Shown: positions 5,962-13,494 of the stretch, one piece after another
How positions within the stretch are numbered: the first letter of the stretch is position 1
How the letters are laid out: each line of letters opens with the position of its first letter
DNA from: Candidatus Delongbacteria bacterium
GTDB lineage: Bacteria; Delongbacteria; UBA4055
Direction: 5' to 3'
Assembly: GCA_027858795.1 (NCBI GenBank)
Contig: JAQICF010000184.1
Span: forward strand, 1-21,371
Length of the DNA: 21,371 nucleotides
The notes under the pieces: model-generated
What the model saw: only the letters and a program-made list of their open reading frames with translations
Told to the model about the DNA's origin: nothing
Databases searched by the model: none
Program-made: the position numbers and the translations under genes

Positions 5962-6109
5962 TCTGCCCAAATTAAACGAAACTATCAACGAAATACGTGA
6001 TAATACGGTAAAGAGTTCGCTAAAAGCAGCTTCTAAGTATTTGACAGATCTAGCAATCAGGAATATTGTTGATTATATAGTGATGCTAGAAAAATCACAG
6101 GGGGAATAG
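5945..6109 (+). CDS. 54-residue hypothetical peptide after terL
   Basis: A short ORF beginning MCMPHNLPKLNETINEIRDN and continuing as a predicted amphipathic helix (KAASKYLTDLAIRNIVDYIV) with a polar end. The ATG at 5945 lies six bases after AGAGG, within the end of terL; the alternative ATG is at 5951. Its TAG directly abuts the ATG of the next gene. The tight fit between two solid genes supports it. Unrecognised. Confidence 0.5.
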   Translation: MCMPHNLPKLNETINEIRDNTVKSSLKAASKYLTDLAIRNIVDYIVMLEKSQGE

Positions 6110-6700
6110 ATGAGTGTACCATCAGAAGTTTTATGGGTCATGGAACAAATGGGTATTGCTACATATAAAAAATTTTTACAGTTAATGAAGGGAGGCGATT
6201 CGGCAGAACTAATCGGCAACCAACTTGAAAAGTATCGAGCAGGTGATCGTGGTGATGCAAACAAACAGTCTGTTCAAAGTGGAAGTGATGGAGGAGTTCG
6301 ACCAACAAACCAAACAGAAAAACAAAGTTTTGCTGGATCGATCCCTGTAGAGCAGACACAACAGGGCAATAATGGTAGACCTCAAGATATAGCTGATACT
6401 CCAAATTCTTTTGCTGGAAGTTCAGAAGTGAGTGCTGATACTAGAAATGAGCTTAGTCCTGAAGACTATAAAAGACTACATTCTAACCAATATGCAGGAG
6501 AATATAATACACCAGCTAGAATAGAGGCTGTTTTTAAAACAAAAGATGGATTAATGTCAAACTCATTGATAGATGAATACACCCCTGATATGTTGAAAGA
6601 GAATTACTTTGCTGCTACCGGGAAGCCGTTTGAAGGAAGTGACGAAGAAATCTTTGCAGAAATGAAAAAGCTAAGAGATACGGTCAAACAGACCAAGTAG
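6110..6700 (+). CDS. Hypothetical protein with Gln/Asn-rich linker
   Basis: A 196-residue protein between terL and the portal gene. A short helical N-terminus (residues 1-42, MSVPSEVLWVMEQMGIATYK and on) is followed by a low-complexity linker rich in Gln, Asn, Ser and Gly (about 45-112). A more ordered C-terminal part ends in a charged helix. AGGGGGAATAG precedes the ATG. The modular build resembles head or packaging accessory proteins, but no family is recognised. The 9-base gap to the portal gene implies co-expression. Confidence 0.6.
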   Translation: MSVPSEVLWVMEQMGIATYKKFLQLMKGGDSAELIGNQLEKYRAGDRGDANKQSVQSGSDGGVRPTNQTEKQSFAGSIPVEQTQQGNNGRPQDIADTPNSFAGSSEVSADTRNELSPEDYKRLHSNQYAGEYNTPARIEAVFKTKDGLMSNSLIDEYTPDMLKENYFAATGKPFEGSDEEIFAEMKKLRDTVKQTK

Positions 6701-6709
6701 GAGTAATCA

Positions 6710-8332
6710 ATGGCTACTATAGGAATATCTGATTTAAATAACAGATTCGAAGCGCTTCAGGAGAAGAATTTAAAACAGAAAGATATTTGGACTGAAATAA
6801 CAAAATATACAAATCCGTCTATGAATCTTATGTTTGAAAGTGAAAATACGGCTGGAAAGACTTATGCTAATGATGTGTACGATACTACAGCTATAAATGC
6901 AGTTAGTACATTTACAGATGGAGTAGTAGGAAACTATGTTTCTAAATCTGGTTTATGGATGGGGATGATGGCTGTTGATCCAGAAGTGAACAAGAAAAAG
7001 GCTGTCCAGGAGTTTCTTCAGGATGTAAACCAGAGAATGTATGCGACGCTTTCCAGGAGTAATTTCTATGATGTTATCTCTCAGTATACAAAACTTGGAA
7101 TTACAGTTGCTACTGCTACGATGTATGTCCAGGAAGATCCAAGAACAGGAAGGATAGTTTTCTCCGTAAGGCATCCAAGTGAAATTTTTATCGATCAGGA
7201 TTGGTATGGTAAAGTAGACACAGGGTTTAGAAATATTGTTGTTACAGCAAAAGCAGCCGGAGACTTCTTCTTTAAAGAGAAAAGTAAATTCTCTGATGCT
7301 CTTACAAAAGCTGTTGTTGACACTCCTGATGACTTGTTTACATTTAGACATGGTGTATTTCCTGCTTCTGGAGAATGGTTTAAATATCCTGGGGTAAAAG
7401 GGAATCATGCTTCTGTTTATTGGGAAGCTTCTGAAACCAAAGAATTAAGTATTGGTGGATATGATACTTTCCCATTCGTCTCTTGGAGATATAGGCAGGA
7501 TGGAAACGAGATTTATGGCCGAGGGCCTTCACACGATGCTCTTCCTGATATTAAGAATGTAAATGCAATGAAACTTGATATGATGAAAGCCAGCCATAAG
7601 CAAGCAGATCCACCTCTTAATATTCCTATGGAAATGAAAGGGAAGGTTAGAAATAAACCTGGTGGAGCAAATTATTACGGTGATCCCGGCAGACTTGTTA
7701 TGCCTTTCCAGTCTCAAGGGAATATCCCTGTTGGAAGAAGTGAACTTGAAGATATGAGAAGACAGGTTGAGGCGCATTATTATGTTCCCTATTTTAAAAT
7801 GTTAACTGGGCTTACCCAGAGAATGACTTCATATGAAGTTGGTCAAAGGAAAGCTGAACAGGGTACATTACTTTCTACTCCAATAATAAAATATGAAAGT
7901 GAAGCCCTGGATGAGTTACTTTTCAGAGTTTTTGAATTAGAAAATGCTGCCGGAAGAATGCCTGAAGTTCCAAATGAATTAAAGGGAGAAGTAACCTGGC
8001 AGTATTTTGGACAACTCGCACAACAGCAGATAAGAACCTCTAAGAATGATGGAATAAGCGCGACTCTTGCAGACCTTGAGAGAATCGCACCTTTTGCTCC
8101 TGAAATACTTCAGGCTTTTAACTGGACAGAAACAGCCAGAGCCCTTGCGATTAATAATGGGTTCCCTGCTAAAAACATCTATACTCAGGCAGAAATAGAA
8201 AAAGCACAGGCGGCAGCAGCTCAAGCCCAGCAGCAGCAACAGCAAATGCAAGCTGCTGAATCCATGGGTAAGGCAATGCCTGGTCTTAACCAGCCAATAG
8301 TTCCTGGTTCACCAGCCGAGGAGCTTTTATGA
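6710..8332 (+). CDS. Portal protein (head-to-tail connector, T7 gp8-like)
   Basis: A 540-residue podovirus portal of the head-tail connector family (PF12236 type). It forms the dodecameric ring through which DNA enters and leaves the head and onto which the tail assembles. Characteristic blocks are YGRGPSHDALPDIKNVN at residues 269-285, the ADPPLNIP turn at 299-306 and TQRMTSYEVGQRKAE at 369-383. The C-terminal tail (about 496-520) is rich in Ala and Gln, as is common for this family. The length is close to T7 gp8. GGAG lies about six bases before the ATG. It overlaps the next gene in an ATGA junction. Confidence 0.93.
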   Translation: MATIGISDLNNRFEALQEKNLKQKDIWTEITKYTNPSMNLMFESENTAGKTYANDVYDTTAINAVSTFTDGVVGNYVSKSGLWMGMMAVDPEVNKKKAVQEFLQDVNQRMYATLSRSNFYDVISQYTKLGITVATATMYVQEDPRTGRIVFSVRHPSEIFIDQDWYGKVDTGFRNIVVTAKAAGDFFFKEKSKFSDALTKAVVDTPDDLFTFRHGVFPASGEWFKYPGVKGNHASVYWEASETKELSIGGYDTFPFVSWRYRQDGNEIYGRGPSHDALPDIKNVNAMKLDMMKASHKQADPPLNIPMEMKGKVRNKPGGANYYGDPGRLVMPFQSQGNIPVGRSELEDMRRQVEAHYYVPYFKMLTGLTQRMTSYEVGQRKAEQGTLLSTPIIKYESEALDELLFRVFELENAAGRMPEVPNELKGEVTWQYFGQLAQQQIRTSKNDGISATLADLERIAPFAPEILQAFNWTETARALAINNGFPAKNIYTQAEIEKAQAAAAQAQQQQQQMQAAESMGKAMPGLNQPIVPGSPAEELL

Positions 8333-8628
8333 GTGATAGGTATGACGATATTGATGATGAAGTTCAATCAATGTCCTGGCATCATCATCGTAGGATTTTA
8401 TCACAAAAAGAACTTACTTTTCTACAGGAAGATTTTCAAGCAATACTCAAAACTTCCCAGGGTGAGAGAGTATTGATGAAAATTATGTCTGATCTATGTT
8501 TTTTCCGTAGGTGTGATACTCCTGAAGAAGTAGTTTTAAATAATTATGCGAAAAAACTTTGGTCGTACCTTGGAGATTGGGAAGTAGGATCAGAGAATTC
8601 TATAGTCGAAAAACTTTTAAATGGATAA
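8329..8628 (+). CDS. Bbp19-like head-module protein
   Basis: A 99-residue protein between portal and scaffold. The core FLQEDFQAILKTSQGERVLM, with a downstream CFFRRC, resembles the Bbp19 family of BPP-1-like podoviruses, which has a phenylalanine, a 'G-x-R/K-V-L' stretch, and a cysteine in the same relative order. The synteny is also that of BPP-1. The exact role in head assembly is unknown. GAGGAGCTTTT gives a strong RBS, and the start overlaps the portal stop. The family call is moderately sure; the gene itself is secure. Confidence 0.65.
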   Translation: MSDRYDDIDDEVQSMSWHHHRRILSQKELTFLQEDFQAILKTSQGERVLMKIMSDLCFFRRCDTPEEVVLNNYAKKLWSYLGDWEVGSENSIVEKLLNG

Positions 8629-8637
8629 GGAGAGCAC

Positions 8638-9408
8638 ATGTTCCCAGAAAGAGAAATAGCAGAACCAGTAGAACCAAAAGAAGAAGTAAAGCCAGTAGCA
8701 CCAGTAGAAACTCCAGAAGAATTTACTGCTCCTGCAGAATGGCAAGCACAGACAGCCGGAGAAAATAAGGTAAATCCAAGGTTATATAAGCATCGAAAGA
8801 TAGATGAACTTGCTAATTATACTTTGTCATTAGAAGACAAAATTAGTAAAATTCCTAAAGATGCTGCATATGTTCCAGGAGAAAATGCCACAGATGAAGA
8901 AAAAACTGCATTTTATAAGGCTTTAGGGGTTCCAGAAGCTATAGATGCGTATAAAAAAGTTGACACAGGGTTAGATCCTCGTGTAGACTTAACTGAGGGA
9001 GAACTTGCGAGATTAGCCAAGGTCGCGTTTGAAAAGAAATTCCAACCTGAACAGTTTGAAGCGGTCCAGCAATGGTATGCTGATAGTGTAAAGGAAAGAA
9101 CGACTGAGATAAACGAACAGAAGAAGGTTAACACCCAAAAGAAGACCGAAGAATATAAAGAAAAATGGGGTGAGGATTACAAAGTCAAATATGATGCAAT
9201 GACTAAAGCTGTTGAACACTTCGGTGGAGACGAGTTTAAAGGTTATTTAAATGAGACTGGACTTGGTAATTTCCCTAAAGTGGTAGAATTTCTCGTTGAG
9301 AAAGGTCTATCACTTCAAGATCCTGCATTGTTAGAAGGCGGTATCGGCGGTAAGAAGAAAGAAAACCCGGGATACATGCAGTATGAATCAATGAAGGATC
9401 TTAGATAA
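8638..9408 (+). CDS. Capsid scaffolding / assembly protein
   Basis: A 256-residue acidic protein just upstream of the major capsid gene, the standard place for a scaffold. Residues 1-35 are a Pro/Glu/Val-rich disordered segment. The middle contains an 'ATDEEKTAFYKALGVPEAID' block (about 84-103), a pattern often seen in podovirus scaffold proteins. A charged coiled-coil (about 150-190, KERTTEINEQKKVNTQKKTE) follows. The C-terminus is short and basic-glycine (GGKKKENPG), as used to contact capsid subunits. It acts inside the prohead and leaves or is ejected before DNA fills the head. AAGGAGAGCAC is the RBS. Confidence 0.8.
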   Translation: MFPEREIAEPVEPKEEVKPVAPVETPEEFTAPAEWQAQTAGENKVNPRLYKHRKIDELANYTLSLEDKISKIPKDAAYVPGENATDEEKTAFYKALGVPEAIDAYKKVDTGLDPRVDLTEGELARLAKVAFEKKFQPEQFEAVQQWYADSVKERTTEINEQKKVNTQKKTEEYKEKWGEDYKVKYDAMTKAVEHFGGDEFKGYLNETGLGNFPKVVEFLVEKGLSLQDPALLEGGIGGKKKENPGYMQYESMKDLR

Positions 9409-9501
9409 CAAAACCTGATTAAAAAATAGTTCGATAACCATACGGAAGTCGGATCTGATAATTGACGGAATTGCTTAACAAACTTTTTTAGGAGTTTAGG
9501 T

Positions 9502-10467
9502 ATGGCAACAAAAACGTCAACAGATCTGACTTTGACAGATCTGATTGCACAAACACACAATGACGAATTCATCCCAATAGTGGACACACTCATGGAAGAA
9601 TTCGAAGCAGTGGAAGATATGGTATGGGTAGAATCAAATGGTCCTACACAGCATCTTTATTCACAGACTCTCAATGAACCTTCTGGTACATGGAGATCGA
9701 TAAATGAAGGTGTGGATCAGGAACGTGCTCAATTCAAACAGCTTTCTGAACAAATGGCATTCCTTGAATCTTTCTCTCAGGTTGACGATCGGCTAATCCG
9801 AATCGCCAAGAACAAAGAGAAAGTACGTTCTAACCAGGACGCAAGGTTTATTGCAGGTATGGGTAAAACCTTTGCCTCTGCTTTTACAGGTACTCCAGCC
9901 GGAGCCCCTTTAGCCTCTAAGTCTTTTAACGGTCTACGTGGTAGGATGAATGATATCTCTGCTGCAAATGTATACGGCGCAGCTGATACTGGAGCCTTGA
10001 CTTCACTGTTTATTATACAGTGGGGAGATAGTAAGGTTCATATGATTTATCCCGCAGGATGGGAACACGGTCTTTCAAAAGAAGATCTTGGACTCGATAC
10101 TGTAGTTGATGGTGATGGTAAAAAGTATCGGGCATGGTTGTCCAGATACGAACTTGCATCTGGGCTTGTAATTAATAACACTAAAAACATTGCTCGTGTA
10201 TGTAATATCCTCTCTACTGATGATATTGCCACAAGCGGTGTAGATGATTTGCTTATTGAGGCACTCAATGGTATGCCTGGCCGTGGAAAGGGTGCTGTTA
10301 TCTATGCAGATATCAGTATGCTGACACAGTTCGATATAGCAGTTAAAGACAAGTCTAATATAAGTTTTGGCGCAAGCGAAGCTTTTGGTAGACAAATCAC
10401 TGATTTTCTAAAACGTCCCGTTAAGCTTATTGAAGCAATCGGCGTTGCCGAATCAGTAGTAAGTTAG
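9502..10467 (+). CDS. Major capsid protein (HK97-fold)
   Basis: A 321-residue protein directly after the scaffold gene. Its layout fits phage major capsid proteins of the BPP-1/gp7-like group: an N-terminal arm, WRSINEGVDQERAQF at residues 64-78 (the conserved 'wR.vNEG' strand), and a FNGLRGRMN block at 142-150 ('FdGL'). The A-domain follows, with GSxV-type turns and a long C-terminal helix region. It forms the icosahedral shell. AGGAGTTTAGGT is the RBS. The 93-base gap before it carries no clear promoter or terminator. The call rests on motif order plus context; I could not align it. Confidence 0.85.
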   Translation: MATKTSTDLTLTDLIAQTHNDEFIPIVDTLMEEFEAVEDMVWVESNGPTQHLYSQTLNEPSGTWRSINEGVDQERAQFKQLSEQMAFLESFSQVDDRLIRIAKNKEKVRSNQDARFIAGMGKTFASAFTGTPAGAPLASKSFNGLRGRMNDISAANVYGAADTGALTSLFIIQWGDSKVHMIYPAGWEHGLSKEDLGLDTVVDGDGKKYRAWLSRYELASGLVINNTKNIARVCNILSTDDIATSGVDDLLIEALNGMPGRGKGAVIYADISMLTQFDIAVKDKSNISFGASEAFGRQITDFLKRPVKLIEAIGVAESVVS

Positions 10468-10480
10468 GGGAGGAAAAAAT

Positions 10481-10885
10481 ATGATCTTTGATTCAAAACT
10501 TATGTTTAACGCCCGAACCTCGGGCGAAGATGTCCCAATGGAGCTTGCAGGGACAGGCACAACTGTTGTCTTCACAGATATAGTTGACCTGAAAGGAGCT
10601 CACACTCTCAAAGGTAAACCAGCTTTTGTCGGTATTAGGATGGTGAAAGTAGCCTCTACGGTTACGGCTGGTATAACTTGCCAGTTCAGTATTACTCACT
10701 GTGCTACTGTTGATGGAACTTATACTCAGTGTGGACTGTCAGCAGTCTATGAGTCTGCTGTTCTAGTTCCAGGCTTCGAGATTAAGGTTCCTCTTTCTGA
10801 GGGTATTCTCGAATTCGTAAAATGTTCAACTATCAATGTGGGAGCTGTAGCAGCTTCTCAGGCATTAGCAGGACTCATACTTTAA
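10481..10885 (+). CDS. Bbp16-like capsid cement protein
   Basis: A 134-residue beta-rich protein starting MIFDSKLMFN, the opening typical of the Bbp16 family of podovirus capsid stabilising proteins, with alternating hydrophobic strands throughout. It follows the major capsid gene as in BPP-1. It probably decorates and strengthens the shell. GGGGAGGAAAAA is a very strong RBS, suitable for a protein made in high copy. A terminator follows four bases after the stop, closing the head operon. Confidence 0.8.
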   Translation: MIFDSKLMFNARTSGEDVPMELAGTGTTVVFTDIVDLKGAHTLKGKPAFVGIRMVKVASTVTAGITCQFSITHCATVDGTYTQCGLSAVYESAVLVPGFEIKVPLSEGILEFVKCSTINVGAVAASQALAGLIL

Positions 10886-10888
10886 ATT

Positions 10889-10916
10889 AAAGGGGCAGGG
10901 AAACTTGCCCCTTTTT
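10889..10916 (+). terminator. Rho-independent terminator after the head module
   Basis: A 9-bp stem, AAAGGGGCA (10889-10897) with TGCCCCTTT (10906-10914), closes an 8-base loop and is followed by a T-run to 10916. It lies right after the cement gene, so head-gene transcription should stop or drop here. Tail transcription then needs readthrough or a new promoter immediately downstream. Confidence 0.85.
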
Positions 10917-10917
10917 C

Positions 10918-10941
10918 AAAAACGCACGTACATTCGTATTT
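10918..10941 (+). repeat. 24-base repeated element, copy 3 (putative tail-operon promoter)
   Basis: This copy consists of AAAAACGCACGTA, then CA, then TTCGTATTT. It starts two bases after the terminator T-run and ends four bases before the CRISPR-like repeat. Unlike copies 1 and 2 it lies outside any gene, and its variable base 14 is C, so it does not form a TAG. Its conservation without coding constraint supports a regulatory role, most likely re-initiating transcription for the tail and ejection genes. Confidence 0.75.
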
Positions 10942-10945
10942 GGAT

Positions 10946-10978
10946 GTCGCATCTTTTTATGGATGCGTGGATTGAAAC
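10946..10978 (+). CRISPR. Solitary CRISPR type I-C-like repeat (no array)
   Basis: A 33-base unit with the full anatomy of a type I-C repeat: 5' GTCGC, a perfect 6-bp stem CGCATC (10948-10953) / GATGCG (10962-10967) around the 8-base loop TTTTTATG, and the 3' end GCGTGGATTGAAAC. In type I-C, Cas5d cuts at the 3' base of this stem. Here that would leave the 11-base handle TGGATTGAAAC (10968-10978). No second repeat or cas gene is in the window. The unit is directly followed by the GGAGG ribosome binding site of the first tail gene. Stand-alone repeats in phages are known as solitary repeat units, some acting as RNA anti-CRISPRs (Racr). Function here is inferred. Confidence 0.8.
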
Positions 10979-10987
10979 GGAGGTGTT

Positions 10988-11557
10988 ATGCCTAACAAGA
11001 CTGATATTATAAACATTGCTCTCCTTCTCGCAGGAGAAGAAGAAATTGCAGATTTAGATGATACAAGTAAACCCGCGACTACAGCCAAGGTATTTTGGGA
11101 TCTATGCTTAGAATCGCTAATATCAAGGGCTGACTGGTCATGGGCTGTTTCTTTGGTAACACTTGCTCCTGATACTACACCCCCAGAATTTGGGTACACA
11201 CAAAGATTCCTTTTGCCTGATGATTTTAACCATATAGTAATAAATATTATCGAAGACCCGGAAGAAGAAGAATTTGATTTTAGAATATTTGGAGAGTACC
11301 TCCACTTCAGTGGTGATTCTTTAGAGTTGAAGTATTGCTCAAATATAACTAATGTAATCAATATGGGTCCAATGGCTGCAGAAGCCTTATCTTATCTTCT
11401 CGCATCTAAGATAGCCTCGGCTCTTAGTTCTTCACCAGAAAAACCTAATGCTTATTTTGAAAGTCTATATAATGGCAGATTAGCTTTGGCTATTGTTCAG
11501 GATCCGGTTGCAATGGGTATCACTTACAATACAACCGCCTGGTCGGACACAAGATAA
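10988..11557 (+). CDS. Tail tubular protein A (T7 gp11-like)
   Basis: A 189-residue protein, close to the 196 of T7 gp11, which forms the gatekeeper ring between portal and nozzle. The N-terminal pattern is typical: DIINIALLLAGEEEIADLDD (residues 6-25), then a helix, then ADWSWA (48-53). The start ATG follows GGAGGTGTT, whose first base is the base right after the CRISPR-like repeat. It is the first gene of the tail operon, and its TAA shares one base with the ATG of tail protein B. Confidence 0.88.
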   Translation: MPNKTDIINIALLLAGEEEIADLDDTSKPATTAKVFWDLCLESLISRADWSWAVSLVTLAPDTTPPEFGYTQRFLLPDDFNHIVINIIEDPEEEEFDFRIFGEYLHFSGDSLELKYCSNITNVINMGPMAAEALSYLLASKIASALSSSPEKPNAYFESLYNGRLALAIVQDPVAMGITYNTTAWSDTR

Positions 11558-13494
11558 TGGAAGAATATGCAATAAACGCGTTCTCCGCTGGAGAACTAAC
11601 ACCAAAGGCAGCTGGACGTTCAGACGTTCCTTCTTATAAGAATGGAGCAAGAACGATATTAAACGGAATAGTTTTTCCCCAGGGTGGAGTTACAAGAAAG
11701 CCCGGATCATTCATGCTTACTAATTTAGAAACAAGTAGTGGATTTATAGAGTTCAAAGGAACTGATGGGATCGGTTATCTTTTAGTTTTCAGTGATCTAC
11801 TTTTTAAAGTGTTTATCCTCGGAGTTGAGCACACTTCTACTGATATAGTTACTCTTTATCCTACTGCCGAAATACCAAACATTCAGTATGCTATTGATGG
11901 GAATACAATGTATCTCGTTAATGGAGCCAGGGAACCCTATGTAATCACATATGTTCCAAGTACTGGTGTATTTTCAATACTTGTTTATTCAACAACAGCT
12001 ATTGCTGCAGGATGGGATCTTCCTGACCATTTTGAAACCACAGGCAATTTTCCTTATTGTGTTACATTCTATGAAGGAAGATTGTTATTCGGTAACACAG
12101 ATAATTTCCCTAACTATATTTGGGGTAGTAATGTAAAACTTTATACTACTTTTGATGAAACTGATCCAGCTAATATTGTTTCTACTGATGGGTTTGAAGT
12201 AGTAGTAAACTCCAAAAGGGGTCCGAAAGTACTATGGCTAAATGGCCAGAGAGGGCTGTTCGTGGGTACTAGCAGTGGGGTTTTCAGTATATCGGATGAA
12301 AACTCTCTTTTATCTCCTGTATCTCTAATTTCTGCAAAGCAGAACTCTTCTTATCCTGCAACAACAATCCCCGGATTTACTATTGGTGGTGAATTGTTTT
12401 ACGTCCAGGCAGGAGAAAGAAAGATTCGACTTGCTGTATTTGATAGAGATAAAGATATTTACAATACACCTGATATCACTTCAGCTGCAGAACACATCAC
12501 AGAAGGAAAAATATTAAAAGTTGTAGTACAGATGCTCCCAGAAACTCTTATATGGGTTTTACTCGAAAATGGCACATTACTTACATTTTCCTATAATAAA
12601 GAAAACCAGATAAATGCTTGGACAAAACTCTCTACTACTGGAACCTATAAAGATATTGCTGTTATCCGTGAAGGTGATACTGAAACTGTTTATGTAATAG
12701 CAGATAGAGACGATACTGAATATCTCGAAAAGATGAACCCGATTGATTTTAGCAGTAACGATTATATGTACCTTGATAGCGCTTTGACAGTAACATTTGG
12801 AGATGAGTTCACCATTTTAAATATTGAGACTGTTGCTGGCCGTGTTTACGTAACCACTGCAGCCCACGGATATGGTGGAACTGAATATGTTGGAGTTGAT
12901 GGTACTGGTATTGTTGGAATTGATAAGGTTACATTTAAAATAGAAGTATTTGATGCTACGCACTTCTGGCTTCTGGATGAAATATTAGAATCAGACTTAA
13001 CTGTTGATGTAACTCCAGCTGTGACAATTGGTACTGTCCAGGAAGCTGATAATGTAATTCCAGGGCTTACCCACTTAGAAGGCAATGATGTTAGGATTAT
13101 GAGTGGACCTGTCAATGTTGGCTCTGGGACAGTTGATACTGGTTCTGTCACTGTTGTGACAAGGAGAACAGAATTCACAGTTGGCCTTAATTTTGTTACA
13201 GATATAGTTCCAATGAATATCGGCCTAGCTAAAAATAGAAAGAAAAATATTAAACATATTTCTGCTGAACTCTATAAGACGATAGCTCCGAAAGGCGGAA
13301 TGGATGAAGATAATATAGATTATTTCAGATACAAAAGGAATATTGTAATGAATGACCCGGAAGATATGTATACAGGGTTATCGGAAATCCCTTTTAGGGG
13401 CGGGACAGATTATGCTGGTGAAATTTTAATAAGGCAGGATCTACCTCTTCCCATGACAGTATTATCTATAACTGTTGAAATGGAGGTCTACTAA
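11557..13494 (+). CDS. Tail tubular protein B (T7 gp12-like nozzle)
   Basis: A 645-residue, beta-rich protein of the T7 gp12 family, which makes the hexameric tail nozzle. The N-terminal signature is clear: NAFSAGELTPKAAGRSDVPS (residues 7-26) followed by YKNGARTILNGIVFPQGGV and TRKPGS, which binds the A ring. The rest is repeated beta-propeller-like segments. T7 gp12 is 794 residues, so this is a shorter variant. There is no strong RBS; the one-base TAATG overlap points to coupled translation with tail protein A at matched levels. Confidence 0.92.
   Translation: MEEYAINAFSAGELTPKAAGRSDVPSYKNGARTILNGIVFPQGGVTRKPGSFMLTNLETSSGFIEFKGTDGIGYLLVFSDLLFKVFILGVEHTSTDIVTLYPTAEIPNIQYAIDGNTMYLVNGAREPYVITYVPSTGVFSILVYSTTAIAAGWDLPDHFETTGNFPYCVTFYEGRLLFGNTDNFPNYIWGSNVKLYTTFDETDPANIVSTDGFEVVVNSKRGPKVLWLNGQRGLFVGTSSGVFSISDENSLLSPVSLISAKQNSSYPATTIPGFTIGGELFYVQAGERKIRLAVFDRDKDIYNTPDITSAAEHITEGKILKVVVQMLPETLIWVLLENGTLLTFSYNKENQINAWTKLSTTGTYKDIAVIREGDTETVYVIADRDDTEYLEKMNPIDFSSNDYMYLDSALTVTFGDEFTILNIETVAGRVYVTTAAHGYGGTEYVGVDGTGIVGIDKVTFKIEVFDATHFWLLDEILESDLTVDVTPAVTIGTVQEADNVIPGLTHLEGNDVRIMSGPVNVGSGTVDTGSVTVVTRRTEFTVGLNFVTDIVPMNIGLAKNRKKNIKHISAELYKTIAPKGGMDEDNIDYFRYKRNIVMNDPEDMYTGLSEIPFRGGTDYAGEILIRQDLPLPMTVLSITVEMEVY

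Noticed and set aside
6953..7408. A 151-codon minus-strand ORF inside the portal gene
   Set aside because: It is fully contained in a clearly recognised portal gene; the Cys-, Ser- and Phe-rich composition is typical of an antisense shadow.
9409..9501. Promoter-like TTGACG before the major capsid gene
   Set aside because: No acceptable -10 box lies 16-18 bases downstream, only a T-run, and no copy of the 24-base element is present; the gap is best left unassigned.
10979..11100. A possible CRISPR array after the repeat
   Set aside because: No second copy of GGATTGAAAC or of the stem is found downstream, and the sequence is the coding start of the tail tubular A gene.
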